A program made the position numbers and the translations under genes. From Chloroflexota bacterium (GTDB taxonomy: Bacteria; Chloroflexota; Anaerolineae; Aggregatilineales; UBA2796): 43,649 bases of DNA. The notes under the pieces were generated by a model. The model ran no database searches. It saw only the letters and a program-made list of their open reading frames with translations, and had not been told where the DNA came from. Location: assembly GCA_021325095.1 (NCBI GenBank), contig JAJPHV010000026.1, positions 1 to 43,649 of the forward strand, read 5' to 3'. This document shows, one piece after another, positions 1-8,161 of this stretch. Position 1 is the first letter of the stretch. Each line of letters starts with the position of its first letter.

Positions 1-96
1 ATGCCCGTAAGGGCAATCGATGAGGTCGATGCTAGCACACAAAGGAGAGATGCGCAATTCCGCTGTCGCGTCAACGCGACAGTCCCCTTGCGCTAA

Positions 97-258
97 ATTA
101 CCTATGGCTATGTGCGTCTGGATACACTGGCATTCATGGACAGTGCGCTCAACCTCTATCGATCCCTGGGCTTCTATGCCATTGAGCCATACCGTGACAT
201 TTCCGCGTCGCTCCGGCAGTACATTTGTTTCCGCGAATTGAATCTCAAGCGTGCGTGA
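97..258 (+). pseudogene. GNAT acetyltransferase C-terminal remnant
   Basis: Read in the frame ending at the TGA at 256-258, the translation runs G-Y-V-R-L-D-T-L, then L-Y-R-S-L-G-F, then P-Y-R, and ends F-R-E-L. This is the usual last third of a GNAT N-acetyltransferase (beta4, the alpha4 helix with the LY..LGF motif, and the closing beta strands). An in-frame TAA at 94-96 lies directly before the homologous part, and the sequence before it (1-93) does not resemble a GNAT in any frame. No start codon with a ribosome binding site lies between the stop and the conserved part. I read it as the surviving 3' end of a broken gene. It could also be a gene with a frameshift or sequencing error near position 100. 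Substrate unknown. Confidence 0.6.
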
Positions 259-280
259 GCACTGAGGGGCTAGTGTTCCA

Positions 281-1201
281 ATGAGGGACATCAGGAAGGT
301 CATCATCGTCGGATTGGGCGCAATAGGGAGCATCTATGCCGCGAAGCTGAAGCAGTATGATCCTGACTGCGTTCGCGTCCTGGTCGATCAGCAGCGTCTC
401 GAACGGTACAGGGCACATGGCATCGTCCTGAACGGCGTCCGCCATGACTTCGATTACGTGCTGCCGGGGCCAAGCCAGGCGAAGGCCGATCTGATTCTCA
501 TTGCCACCAAAGCCGATGGATTGCAAGATGCCATTGCTGCTATTGAAGGCTTCGTACACGGCGAAACCCTCATCCTATCGTTGCTGAACGGCATTACCAG
601 TGAAGAGCAGATCGCCGAGCGCTATGGGTGGGATAAGGTGCTCCACGCCTTTTTTGTGGGTCACGGCAGCACGCGGTCCGGGAATGCTGTCACCTTCGAT
701 GGGGTGGGACGGATCGTCTTCGGCAAAGCCAACGCGCACACGCGAACGCCAGGAGTGGACGCTCTATGCCGCTTCTTTGACCGGGCGGGAATAGCCTATG
801 AAATCCCCGACGACATCCTGTTTGCCATGTGGTGTAAGTTTGTCCTCAATGTCGGGGTGAATCAGGCGTCGGCTGTCCTTCGCGCCAGTTACGGCACATT
901 TCAACGCAGCGAAAGGGCATACGCTATCGCGCTGGAGTTGATGCAGGAGGCAGTATTGATCGCCCAACGAGTGGGCATTCACAACGCAGACGCGATCCTG
1001 CCCTGGTGCAAGGATTTCATTCGCAACATGCCCCCCGCCTTCAAATCCTCCATGCTGCAAGACATTGAGGCGGGAAACAAGACCGAGGTCGATATTTTTG
1101 GCGGCGCAGTTTGTGCGCTCGGACAAAAGTACGGCGTTCCGACTCCGCACAACGAGATGTTCTTGAGGCTCATCAAGGCACTGGAAGAAATTGCCGCGTG
1201 A
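281..1201 (+). CDS. 2-dehydropantoate 2-reductase family protein (ApbA/PanE-like)
   Basis: A 306-residue NAD(P)-dependent oxidoreductase of the ketopantoate reductase family, cytosolic. The N-terminus carries the Rossmann dinucleotide-binding loop G-L-G-A-I-G at about residues 11-16. The middle has the family motif W-C-K-F-V-L-N-V-G-V-N-Q near residues 185-196, whose lysine is the expected catalytic residue. The C-terminal helical domain includes S-S-M-L-Q-D followed by K-T-E-V-D-I-F-G-G, the usual substrate-binding region. Length fits the family (about 300). A true PanE would make pantoate for coenzyme A, but many paralogues act on other 2-oxo acids, and no pantothenate genes are nearby, so the substrate is left open. 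The ATG at 281 follows a weak GAGGGG ribosome site. It stands alone, followed by a palindromic repeat. Confidence 0.85.
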   Translation: MRDIRKVIIVGLGAIGSIYAAKLKQYDPDCVRVLVDQQRLERYRAHGIVLNGVRHDFDYVLPGPSQAKADLILIATKADGLQDAIAAIEGFVHGETLILSLLNGITSEEQIAERYGWDKVLHAFFVGHGSTRSGNAVTFDGVGRIVFGKANAHTRTPGVDALCRFFDRAGIAYEIPDDILFAMWCKFVLNVGVNQASAVLRASYGTFQRSERAYAIALELMQEAVLIAQRVGIHNADAILPWCKDFIRNMPPAFKSSMLQDIEAGNKTEVDIFGGAVCALGQKYGVPTPHNEMFLRLIKALEEIAA

Positions 1202-1286
1202 CCATATGGGTTAATGGGTTACGCTGAGGTTCACCCGCGCGCCGGGCTGAACGTGCGTCGTATCCTTTCTCCGGCACTTTTGTTTA

Positions 1287-1399
1287 CCTCACCCCCAACC
1301 CCTCTCCACCTAGTGGAGAGGGGAGTCCACACCGCTGATCTCCCCCTCTCTGCCTGCGGGACCGATGTACTCATCGGCGGGGCCGGGGGGCGAGGTCAA
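1287..1399. repeat. Palindromic repeat family 1, copy 1 (two hairpins)
   Basis: Starts with CCTCACCCCC and ends near GGGGGGCGAGGT, an outer inverted pair. It contains a type-1 hairpin (CCCCTCTCCACC / TGGAGAGGGG) and a second, decayed hairpin opening with CCCCCTCTCTGCC. It sits between the convergent ends of the panE-like gene (stop at 1201) and mntH (stop at 1491). The whole gap 1202-1490 holds nothing else that I recognise. It may serve as a two-way terminator. Confidence 0.8.
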
Positions 1400-1490
1400 G
1401 TTGACTCATGCGGCCCCAAGCCCCAAGTCTCTGAGTAAGACTCCCGCTCCGCGCCGCTGGCGGGAGCGGGGGGCCGGATTGTGGTTCCGG

Positions 1491-2861
1491 CTAGAAGCCG
1501 AAAACCTGTCGCGCCGTCTGAAGCAGTAGGTAGCTGTTCAGCGTAACGATCAGGATAGTGACCGCCCAGGCCACCACCTTGAGCGCGGGGGAGTTCACGA
1601 ACGGCCCCATCTTGGCCTTGTCGCTGGTGAACTGCACCAGCGGCACGACGGCGAAGGACAGTTGCAGCGACAGAATGACCTGGCTGAGGATCAACAGTTG
1701 GCCGATGCCCCGTTCGCCGTACAGCGCCGCGACAATGACCGCCGGGACGATAGCCATCAGGCGGCTAACGAGCCGCCGCAGCCAGGGCCGCATCCGGACG
1801 CTCAGGAAACCTTCCAGAACGATCTGCCCGGCCAGCGTACCAGTCAGCGTCGAGTTCTGACCGGAGGCCAGCAGCGCGACGGCAAATACGATGCTGGCGA
1901 GCGATACGCCCAAAACAGGCGTCAACAATTGGTAGGCGTCGTTGATGTCGGCCACGTTTTCGTAGGGCGTGCCGTGAAAGGTCGCAGCGGACAGGATCAG
2001 GATGGCGGCGTTGATGAAGAAGGCCGTCATCAGCGCGCCCGTCGAGTCAAGCGTTGCGAACTTGATAGCCTTGCGCTTGCCCTCTTCGGTCTGTTCGAAG
2101 GCGCGCGTCTGGACGATGCTCGAATGCAGGTACAGGTTGTGCGGCATGACCGTCGCGCCCAGGATGCCGATGGCAATGTACAGCGCCGACGGGTTGTTGA
2201 TGATCTGCACCGAAGGGATCAGCCCGGCGACCACCTCACCAGGCACAGGGTGCGCGATCAGCAGTTCATACAGGAAGCACAGGCCAATCACCCCGATCAG
2301 GGTAGCGACCAGCGCCTCGACGTAGCGGAAGCCCTTATGTTGCAGGAATAAGACCACGATCACGTCCGCTGCGGTGATGACAACGCCCAGCACCAGCGGG
2401 ATGCCGAACAGCAGATTCAGGGCAATCGCGGAGCCGATCACCTCTGCCAGGTCGCAGGCCGCGATGGCGATCTCACACAAGACCCACAGGAACAGGGTGA
2501 CGGGCCGCGAGTAGTGATCGCGGCAAGCCTGGGCCAGGTCGCGCCCGGTGACAATGCCGAGCTTGAGCGCCAGGTGTTGGAGCAAGATCGCCATCAGGTT
2601 CGAGATGAGGATGACGGACAGCAGCAGGTAGCCGAACTGCGCGCCACCCGCCAGGTCAGTAGCCCAGTTGCCGGGGTCCATGTAGCCGACGGCAACCATC
2701 AGGCCGGGGCCAGCGTAGGCCAGGAACGTGCGCCAGAAACCGGCACGGTGCGGGATGGCTACCGTCGCGTGGACTTCGGGCAGTGAAGGCGCAGAGCGCT
2801 TCAGACGCCAGCCCGGTTCGTGGTAAGCAGGCGTGTTATCAAGCTGTTGATTCCCGATCAT
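1491..2861 (-). CDS. mntH: NRAMP-family Mn2+/Fe2+ transporter
   Basis: A 456-residue inner-membrane protein with about 11 hydrophobic segments, the size of bacterial MntH. It imports Mn2+ (and Fe2+) driven by protons. The first transmembrane segment carries the metal-binding motif D-P-G-N (in G-Y-M-D-P-G-N-W), and the sixth carries [10 protein letters not shown]; these supply the Asp, Asn and Met ligands typical of the family. The ATG at 2861 gives a normal hydrophilic N-tail of about 45 residues; a GGAAG sequence lies further upstream than ideal. The gene is divergent from miaB. Its promoter (2933-2961) contains a DtxR/MntR-like palindrome, which suggests repression by metal-loaded MntR or IdeR, as is known for mntH elsewhere. 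Function is well supported; metal preference is inferred. Confidence 0.95.
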   Translation of the reverse strand: MIGNQQLDNTPAYHEPGWRLKRSAPSLPEVHATVAIPHRAGFWRTFLAYAGPGLMVAVGYMDPGNWATDLAGGAQFGYLLLSVILISNLMAILLQHLALKLGIVTGRDLAQACRDHYSRPVTLFLWVLCEIAIAACDLAEVIGSAIALNLLFGIPLVLGVVITAADVIVVLFLQHKGFRYVEALVATLIGVIGLCFLYELLIAHPVPGEVVAGLIPSVQIINNPSALYIAIGILGATVMPHNLYLHSSIVQTRAFEQTEEGKRKAIKFATLDSTGALMTAFFINAAILILSAATFHGTPYENVADINDAYQLLTPVLGVSLASIVFAVALLASGQNSTLTGTLAGQIVLEGFLSVRMRPWLRRLVSRLMAIVPAVIVAALYGERGIGQLLILSQVILSLQLSFAVVPLVQFTSDKAKMGPFVNSPALKVVAWAVTILIVTLNSYLLLQTARQVFGF

Positions 2862-2932
2862 GACGATTCATCTACTTCCGACAAATTCGGTTTTCCCCGA
2901 AAGTTGTTCTGTATATTCCTGTATCCCCATCC

Positions 2933-2961
2933 TATTTTAGGTCGGTCTAAATTCTTGTCAA
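2933..2961 (-). promoter_or_regulatory. mntH promoter with DtxR/MntR-like operator
   Basis: On the minus strand a perfect -35 (TTGACA, 2961-2956) is followed after 16 bases by TAAAAT (2939-2934). The spacer holds the inverted repeat TTTAG-ACCGAC-CTAAA (2951-2936), close to the TTAGG....CCTAA core of DtxR/MntR boxes with one changed base per dyad. A repressor bound there would cover both hexamers. The predicted transcript starts near 2927, about 65 bases before the ATG. The sequence is seen; the regulator is inferred. Confidence 0.6.
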
Positions 2962-2984
2962 TAGGCAATCTGAATCTCTCACCC

Positions 2985-3013
2985 TTTTCGTGAGGATGCA
3001 CAATGCGTATAAT
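2985..3013 (+). promoter_or_regulatory. Candidate miaB promoter
   Basis: A perfect TATAAT at 3008-3013 lies 32 bases before the miaB ATG. The hexamer 17 bases upstream (TTTTCG, 2985-2990) is a weak -35, so this is a plausible but incomplete sigma-70 promoter. It is separate from the mntH promoter on the other strand. Confidence 0.4.
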
Positions 3014-3045
3014 GTCATCCATCGCAGTGGGCCAGTTGAAATGTA

Positions 3046-4458
3046 ATGGAAAGGGAACGGCTGGTGTCGAAAAGTTACCATATCTGGACGCTCGGCTGCC
3101 AGATGAACGTGGCCGATTCGCAGCGCCTGGCGAGCGAACTGGAAAAAATGGGCTACCGGGCCGTCGAAGACCCCGACAGCGCCGACGTACTGGTCATCAA
3201 CACCTGTGTCGTGCGCCAGAGTGCCGAAGACAAGGCGGTAGGACGTCTCCAATCGCTGCGCCCTGTCAAGGAAAAATACCCCGACAAGGTGATCGGGTTA
3301 ATGGGCTGCATGGTCGGCGTGCGCGACCCGCTGCCGCTCCGCAAGCGCTTCCCTTACGTGGACGTGTTCATGGCCCCCTCTCAGCCGGAACCGATGGTCA
3401 GGTTTTTGCAGGATCGCGGCGTCGAGAACGACTTCAAGGCCGTCGAAGACGCCGAACGTGCCCGGCGCGACGCCATCCAGGACGAGGAAATCCTGGTGCT
3501 GCCTGCCCACGAGCGCGGCACGCTGATCTCGGCGCACGTCCCGGTGGTGTACGGCTGTTCGCACGCCTGCTCGTTCTGCATCATCCCCTTCCGGCGCGGT
3601 GTCGAGCGCAGCCGCAGTGTGGGTGAAATCGTGGCCGAGGTGCGCAGCCTGGCGCGGCAGGGCGTGAAGGAAATCACGCTGCTCGGTCAGATCGTGGATC
3701 GCTATGGCAAGGACATCCCGGATGGCCCCGATCTGTCCGACCTGCTGCGGGTCGTTCACGACGCCGGAACCGCCGAAGGGCTGGAACGTATTCGCTTCCT
3801 GACCAGCCACCCCAATTACATGACCGACAAACTGCTGGACACGGTGGCCGAACTGCCCCATGTCATGCCGCACATCGAAGTGCCCGTCCAGGCGGGCGAC
3901 GATGAGGTGCTGGCGCGCATGAAACGTGGCTACACGCAGGCGGACTACCGCCGCCTGATCGAGCGTATTCGCCAGCGCATCCCTGGCGTGGCGATCCACA
4001 CCGACATCATTGTCGGCTTCCCCGGCGAAACGGAAGCCCAGTTTAACGAGACATACAACTTGCTGCGCGATCTCAAGCTGGACAAGGCGCACATCGCCAA
4101 GTACAGCCCACGCCCGCAGACGGTCAGCGCCCGCACCATGCCCGACGACGTGCCAGAGGAGGAAAAGGAACGCCGCCGCAAGGCGCTGGACGACCAGCAG
4201 GCCGAGATCGTGGCCGAGATCAATCGGCGCTTCCTGGGCCAGACTGTGCCCGTCCTGGTCGAAGATTTGCACGGCGGCAAGTGGCGCGGGCGCACGCCGC
4301 AAAACAAGCTGGTGTTCTTCGAGGATCACAGCCAGGATCGGCGCGGGCAGGTAGTGGACGTGGAGATCGTCTGGACTGGCCCCTGGTCAATGCAGGGCCG
4401 CCTGCCGGGCAGCGCCCCCATCCCGCTGATGCCCGTCGAGGTTGAGGTCGAGCGGTAA
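3046..4458 (+). CDS. miaB: tRNA-2-methylthio-N6-dimethylallyladenosine synthase
   Basis: A 470-residue radical-SAM methylthiotransferase that adds the 2-methylthio group to (iso)pentenyl-A37 of tRNAs reading UNN codons. Order of domains: UPF0004 with the three auxiliary-cluster cysteines C18 (T-L-G-C-Q-M-N), C54 (N-T-C-V-V-R) and C88 (G-C-M); the radical-SAM CxxxCxxC at C171, C175 and C178; and a C-terminal TRAM domain from about residue 395 (G-Q-T-V-P-V-L-V). The G-C-Q-M-N and R-G-V-E-R-S-R signatures favour MiaB over RimO or MtaB. The ATG at 3046 has no clear ribosome site. A GTG at 3064 (codon 7) follows GGAAAGGG at a good distance and may be the true start. Single gene, divergent from mntH, ended by a palindromic repeat hairpin. 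Confidence 0.93.
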   Translation: MERERLVSKSYHIWTLGCQMNVADSQRLASELEKMGYRAVEDPDSADVLVINTCVVRQSAEDKAVGRLQSLRPVKEKYPDKVIGLMGCMVGVRDPLPLRKRFPYVDVFMAPSQPEPMVRFLQDRGVENDFKAVEDAERARRDAIQDEEILVLPAHERGTLISAHVPVVYGCSHACSFCIIPFRRGVERSRSVGEIVAEVRSLARQGVKEITLLGQIVDRYGKDIPDGPDLSDLLRVVHDAGTAEGLERIRFLTSHPNYMTDKLLDTVAELPHVMPHIEVPVQAGDDEVLARMKRGYTQADYRRLIERIRQRIPGVAIHTDIIVGFPGETEAQFNETYNLLRDLKLDKAHIAKYSPRPQTVSARTMPDDVPEEEKERRRKALDDQQAEIVAEINRRFLGQTVPVLVEDLHGGKWRGRTPQNKLVFFEDHSQDRRGQVVDVEIVWTGPWSMQGRLPGSAPIPLMPVEVEVER

Positions 4459-4495
4459 GCCTTTTCCAGTTTGCCGCGTTCCAGGTGAATTGAAG

Positions 4496-4533
4496 CCCCT
4501 CTCCACCTTATGGAGAGGGGTTAGGGGTGAGGT
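4496..4533. repeat. Palindromic repeat family 1, copy 2 (single hairpin)
   Basis: A half-length copy: the hairpin CCCCTCTCCACC / TGGAGAGGGG followed by TTAGGGGTGAGGT. It lies between the stop of miaB (4458) and the stop of the minus-strand DUF892 remnant (4537), so it could end transcription from either side. There is no T-tract, so a factor-independent terminator is not certain. Confidence 0.75.
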
Positions 4534-4536
4534 ACA

Positions 4537-4704
4537 CTAGGCTCCTGTCGCCGCATCCAGGTTGATGCCGCTTTCGGCCAGGGCGGTCAGCTTCTTGTCG
4601 GCCATGCCTTCCTCGTCGAGCGTCTGCTGCAACACGCGGGCGTGATCCGGCATTCCGAGCAGTTGAGCATAGGTGCGCACTGTGCCATATCCGGCCATTT
4701 CGGC
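4537..4704 (-). pseudogene. DUF892 (YciF-like ferritin-fold) C-terminal remnant
   Basis: About 56 codons on the minus strand encode A-E-M-A-G-Y-G-T-V-R-T-Y-A-Q-L-L-G, then L-L-or-L-Q-Q-T-L-D-E-E, then a closing A-D-K-K-L-T segment. This matches the last helices of DUF892/YciE-YciF proteins, ferritin-like four-helix proteins of about 160-170 residues linked to stress. The upstream two thirds are missing: beyond codon 20 the frame runs into the promoter and start region of the next gene on the other strand, and the N-terminal stretch there has no family character. It ends with a normal TAG stop. I read it as a truncated gene, cut when the neighbouring plus-strand gene was placed here. It is unlikely to be functional. 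Confidence 0.65.
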
Positions 4705-4747
4705 TGCTAAACTTAAAGGGACCTGCGCGGGCGGCGTCAGAGGGACA

Positions 4748-5122
4748 ATGTTGAAATCAATCAACCTGGGCGTGGCATTTGTGTTGGAACTGTGTTTGCT
4801 GGTTGCGTTCGCTTACCTGGGCTTTCAGCTAGGCGCAACGCCCCTCGTCAAGGTCGTGCTCGCCATTGGCGCGGCGGTGCTGGTCGCGCTGATCTGGGGG
4901 CGGTACATGGCTCCCAAATCCGAAACGCGGCTCACCGGCGCGGCCTATCTCGCGTTGAAATTCGTGCTCTTTGGACTAGCCGCACTTGGCCTGGCGATCT
5001 TCGGGCAGGGCACACTGGCGATCATTTTCGCCGTCGTCTCGCTCATCAATCAGGTCTTGCTGCTGGTCTGGCAGCAGGAAACGTTACAAGAAGTCAGTCC
5101 GAAGAAGAAACATCCGGCGTAG
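4748..5122 (+). CDS. YrdB-like (DUF2568) membrane protein
   Basis: A 124-residue protein with four predicted membrane helices: residues about 6-26, 33-51, 72-92 and 94-114. Between helices 2 and 3 it carries W-G-R-Y-M-A-P-K-S and R-L, the pattern typical of the DUF2568/YrdB family (W..f.AP.s..rl), whose function is unknown. The ATG at 4748 is chosen because it follows AGAGGG and starts the family-like part; an upstream ATG at 4673 in the same frame would only add non-homologous residues that overlap the DUF892 remnant. It is followed after 54 bases by the unknown gene at 5177, possibly in one transcript. Confidence 0.75.
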   Translation: MLKSINLGVAFVLELCLLVAFAYLGFQLGATPLVKVVLAIGAAVLVALIWGRYMAPKSETRLTGAAYLALKFVLFGLAALGLAIFGQGTLAIIFAVVSLINQVLLLVWQQETLQEVSPKKKHPA

Positions 5123-5176
5123 AGTCAGTCGTCATTGACCCTGCCCAAGTCCGTGAGTGCAAGGGAGCCTGGAACG

Positions 5177-5743
5177 ATGCCTTCCTGGAAAAAGAACAGA
5201 CTGCGGCTGAAAGCTGATCACCAGTGGAAGGCCCGGCCCGGCCATAAAATCTTCGTGGCAGATCGCGGTGCGGTGCGCTTCGACATTCCCGAAACGTGGG
5301 TGGTCGTGCCCGAATCGGACTGTGTGAGGCTCTACGACAAGCAGCCGCCCGATGATGACTGTACACTAGGCGTTTCATACCTGCGGCTGCCGCCGATGGC
5401 TTGGAGCGAACTGCCGCTGAAAAAGCTCCTCGAGGAAGCCGTCAAAGAAACCGAGAGGGAAGTTATCTCGACGGGTGAGATCGTCGAACTGCACCGCGCC
5501 GACCTGGAAATCGTCTGGCGCGAGATGCACTTCATTGACGCCCAGGAACGCCGCGAAGCTATCTCGCGGGTCTGCCTGGGACGACGCAAGCTGATCCAGA
5601 GTCTGATCACCTTCGACTTCTGGCTGACCGATCTGGATTGGTGCAACCCGGTCTGGGAGGAGGTACTGGCATCGCTGACGCTGGCCGAGTACGTCTCCGA
5701 CCCGACGACGGGCAAACCGCGCAAGCCGAGCCGGGTGTCATAG
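5177..5743 (+). CDS. Hypothetical protein, 188 residues
   Basis: I do not recognise a named family with confidence. The protein is soluble, without signal peptide or membrane helix. It opens with a basic segment (W-K-K-N-R-L-R-L-K), then has F-D-I-P-E-T-W-V-V-V-P, a pattern like the start of PsbP/DUF1795 folds, followed by alternating strands and a helix rich in Glu and Lys (E-E-A-V-K-E-T-E-R-E). It ends in a Thr/Lys/Arg/Pro-rich tail. The ATG at 5177 is preferred over one at 5135 because AGGGAG lies ten bases upstream and the extra residues look non-coding. Codon use is like its neighbours. It is convergent with the DMFase-like gene. Confidence 0.6.
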   Translation: MPSWKKNRLRLKADHQWKARPGHKIFVADRGAVRFDIPETWVVVPESDCVRLYDKQPPDDDCTLGVSYLRLPPMAWSELPLKKLLEEAVKETEREVISTGEIVELHRADLEIVWREMHFIDAQERREAISRVCLGRRKLIQSLITFDFWLTDLDWCNPVWEEVLASLTLAEYVSDPTTGKPRKPSRVS

Positions 5744-5882
5744 GGCGGGAGTCGACCTTCCGCAACTGCCACCACACATCGCCCCAGGCTTCCAGGCCGA
5801 CCTTGTTCCAATCCAGGGGCGGCCGTACTTTGAGCAGTTTTTCCTGACGGCCCATTGCGAAAGAGCGCTCGTAATGGGCATG
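5742..5882 (-). other. Possible coding fragment, Trp-rich
   Basis: On the minus strand the frame reads H-Y-E-R-S-F-A-M-G-R-Q, then P-L-D-W-N-K-V-G-L-E-A-W, then V-W-W-Q-L-R-K-V-D. The amphipathic, Trp-rich composition and GC-rich third positions look like real protein, yet there is no proper start, and the frame runs on into the antisense of the preceding gene. It may be a leftover of a deleted gene or a chance open frame. I do not recognise the family. Confidence 0.25.
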
Positions 5883-5883
5883 G

Positions 5884-5922
5884 CCCTGCTCCCTCCGCAC
5901 CCTGTAGAGAGGCCGGGTGAGG
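5884..5922. repeat. Palindromic repeat family 1, copy 3 (decayed)
   Basis: The minus strand reads CCTCACCCGGCCTCTC and then GGAGGGAGCAGGG, a degraded version of the family with the outer CCTCACCC end preserved and mismatches in the stem. It lies 11 bases past the stop of the minus-strand gene that ends at 5933, the same placement as the better copies. Confidence 0.5.
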
Positions 5923-5932
5923 CCAGCCCCAC

Positions 5933-8161
5933 TCACTCTGTCTCAACAAACCGCCGCAAGACGTTCTCGGTGACGCGCGACACGTTATTGTCGTAGTGGT
6001 TGTGGGATAGGCTGCCACTCCACGAAATCGAGCCAACCGAAAACACGGCTCCGTCGTTGGGCGTCTCGAAATAGACCATATCCGCGTGGATAGTCGAAAT
6101 TTGCCCTTTAACCAGGCCGCCGCTGATCTCCGTCACATCCTCGATGCAAGGCAGCACAAAGCGGTCATGGCCCGAAGACCTGGCAAGTAACAGCGCGTGC
6201 GGCGGTGTGCCCAACAGCGCGTCCATCCGATCCAGTTCATCCCCGGCAGCGCCGCCCAGGACCAGCCCGAAGTTGCCGATGATCTCATCCGCGCCGATGC
6301 CGTTGAAAATGAAGGCGGCGCGCGGATCGAAACTGCCCGCCTGCCGGGTGTAGCCGGGCGCCTGGCCGTTCCAGCCCTGCGCCGTAAAACCGATGCCCGC
6401 GATCTGGTTGGGTGCTTTGCCGCGATGCCGCCACAGCCCGCCCATCTCGCCTGTCGTGCTATGGTACGCCTCGCCGGGCGCGGAGTTCCAGGCCCGTGTG
6501 CCGCCGATCCCGCGCCGCACCTCGATGATGTGCGGGCGTTCAGGATCAACGCTCGTCACCCAGTAAAAGCCGTTGCCGCCCAGGTACATCAACCGCCCGC
6601 CATGAGACAGATAGCCCTCCAGCGCGGTCAGCATCGGCGTTGTCCAGTATTCGGGGTGCGACCCGGTGATCACGGCTTTGTACTGGCCGAGCAGCGCTTC
6701 CCCTTCAAAATGCAGATCCTCGTCCGTCAGCACGTCGTAGTCGAAGCCTTTGTTCTCCAGCCAGTCGATCATGTACAGATCGGCGGCCAGATGGCGCGGC
6801 GCGCCCGTCACCCACGAGCGGTAGGTGGGCCGCAGCGAGACAATCGGGCGCAGGCGTGAGGAGTAGCAATAGCCGCTGCGGTCCGTGTGGATATCGTAGA
6901 TGGACGCGGCGAACTCCGGGTGTTCGGCCAGATACAGGTCGAGCGGGTCTTTCTCGATCTTGCGGCTGGTGATCCCGGCGGCGTGTTCGTCAAAGGAGCG
7001 CATCCGGTCATTGGCGTAGGCCAGGTAGGTCATGGTCGGCAGCAGGAAGGCAGCCCGGCCTGTGGCCGTACCCCGGCGCGGGCGCACCACGAACGGGATG
7101 TGATCGACCTGATCGCCCGCGCGGAGCCGGGCCGCGTACAGGCCGCTTTTCAGCCCGTCGGGAAGCGTCCATTCAAAGGATGGCTCCCAGCGCGCATCTT
7201 CCAGATCGTCCTCGTGGAAGCAAATCGCGCCGTACTGCTGCGGCGCAACCTTGAAGTCGAACTCGGTGGCCGTCCAGTTGTAGCCGGTCACGGCCCGCAT
7301 CGGCATGTTGATCGCTTTACCGTGAAGTTTGTGCGGGCCACTATCCGTCACTTTAGAGGACATGATGTCGGCGGCAAAATCCCAGGCGGCAAGCAAGTTT
7401 TCAATTGTGTCCGGCGCTGTCCCTGCTCGTAGCGCCTCGATCTCGGCGTGGCCGAGGGCACGCGAAAACAGGCGCGGCCTGTCGATCTTGCCGTTGAATG
7501 GCCCACCGATCACGCCATCCGGATCGACAAACGCAGCGCCGATCAGCAGAGGAGCATCATTGGCAGCGATCTGCCGGGTTTGCGCATCCAGGACCAGGGT
7601 AGCCGAGGAATCTTCCAGGGGCCAGTTGGAGAGCGGAATGTGGTAAAGCACCACGTCAGCGCGATCCGGCGCGTAACTGGCCGCCACAAAATACCACTCG
7701 TGACTGCGCAGCGCACTACCCGATGAGTGGCGTTCGACCTGGCCGCTGCCGTCCCCCAGCCAGAAGGCCAGTTCGCCATTTTCCGCTATCGCCAGCGCAT
7801 AGCCCGCCGACCTGTCCTGTGACCACTTCGAAAGGATGCCCTGGAATTTTCCATTGCCCGGCGTGGTGGGGTAAATCCACGCCTGGATGGTCAGGCTTTG
7901 CAGGCCGGCCAGTGGCGCGCTGTTCTCGACACGGACGTAGGAGCCGCTGTGCGCGATCTGTTTGCGCCCCACGTACTGGCCGCTCACAGGCGTACCGATC
8001 ACTTCCTCCTTGAAGCCGGGGCCAGCCGGGTTGTTGTCGGCGTGGATCAGGCGGACGATGTCGGCCTGGTAATTCGGCAGGTCAGTGCTGACCATGAAGC
8101 GGATGCTTTCACCTGCGGCGACGCTGAATCGATTGGCATACCCTGTCAATTCGGCTGGCAT
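5933..8161 (-). CDS. N,N-dimethylformamidase large-subunit-like protein
   Basis: A 742-residue protein with the layout of DMFase large (beta) subunits (about 760): an N-terminal beta region; a LamG/concanavalin-like domain at about 85-240 (T-I-Q-A-W-I-Y-P-T-T, W-Y-F-V-A-A-S-Y, G-K-I-D-R-P-R-L-F-S-R-A-L); and a C-terminal catalytic domain at about 365-740 with D-V-L-T-D-E-D-L-H, T-G-S-H-P-E-Y-W-T and G-G-R-L-M-Y-L-G-G-N-G-F-Y-W. Known DMFases hydrolyse DMF to dimethylamine and formate using a Tyr/Tyr/Glu-bound iron; Y505 (H-P-E-Y-W) and nearby glutamates are candidates, but I cannot map them. No gene for the small subunit is visible. The ATG at 8161 follows GGGGGA. It is divergent from an ABC importer, so an imported amide or peptide-like substrate is a reasonable guess. 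Substrate uncertain. Confidence 0.78.
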   Translation of the reverse strand: MPAELTGYANRFSVAAGESIRFMVSTDLPNYQADIVRLIHADNNPAGPGFKEEVIGTPVSGQYVGRKQIAHSGSYVRVENSAPLAGLQSLTIQAWIYPTTPGNGKFQGILSKWSQDRSAGYALAIAENGELAFWLGDGSGQVERHSSGSALRSHEWYFVAASYAPDRADVVLYHIPLSNWPLEDSSATLVLDAQTRQIAANDAPLLIGAAFVDPDGVIGGPFNGKIDRPRLFSRALGHAEIEALRAGTAPDTIENLLAAWDFAADIMSSKVTDSGPHKLHGKAINMPMRAVTGYNWTATEFDFKVAPQQYGAICFHEDDLEDARWEPSFEWTLPDGLKSGLYAARLRAGDQVDHIPFVVRPRRGTATGRAAFLLPTMTYLAYANDRMRSFDEHAAGITSRKIEKDPLDLYLAEHPEFAASIYDIHTDRSGYCYSSRLRPIVSLRPTYRSWVTGAPRHLAADLYMIDWLENKGFDYDVLTDEDLHFEGEALLGQYKAVITGSHPEYWTTPMLTALEGYLSHGGRLMYLGGNGFYWVTSVDPERPHIIEVRRGIGGTRAWNSAPGEAYHSTTGEMGGLWRHRGKAPNQIAGIGFTAQGWNGQAPGYTRQAGSFDPRAAFIFNGIGADEIIGNFGLVLGGAAGDELDRMDALLGTPPHALLLARSSGHDRFVLPCIEDVTEISGGLVKGQISTIHADMVYFETPNDGAVFSVGSISWSGSLSHNHYDNNVSRVTENVLRRFVETE

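Noticed and set aside
3298..4329. Long open frame on the minus strand inside miaB
   Set aside because: It is exactly antisense to a well-supported gene with all its motifs, has no family pattern, and its composition (His, Asp, Val-rich) is what GC-rich antisense frames give.
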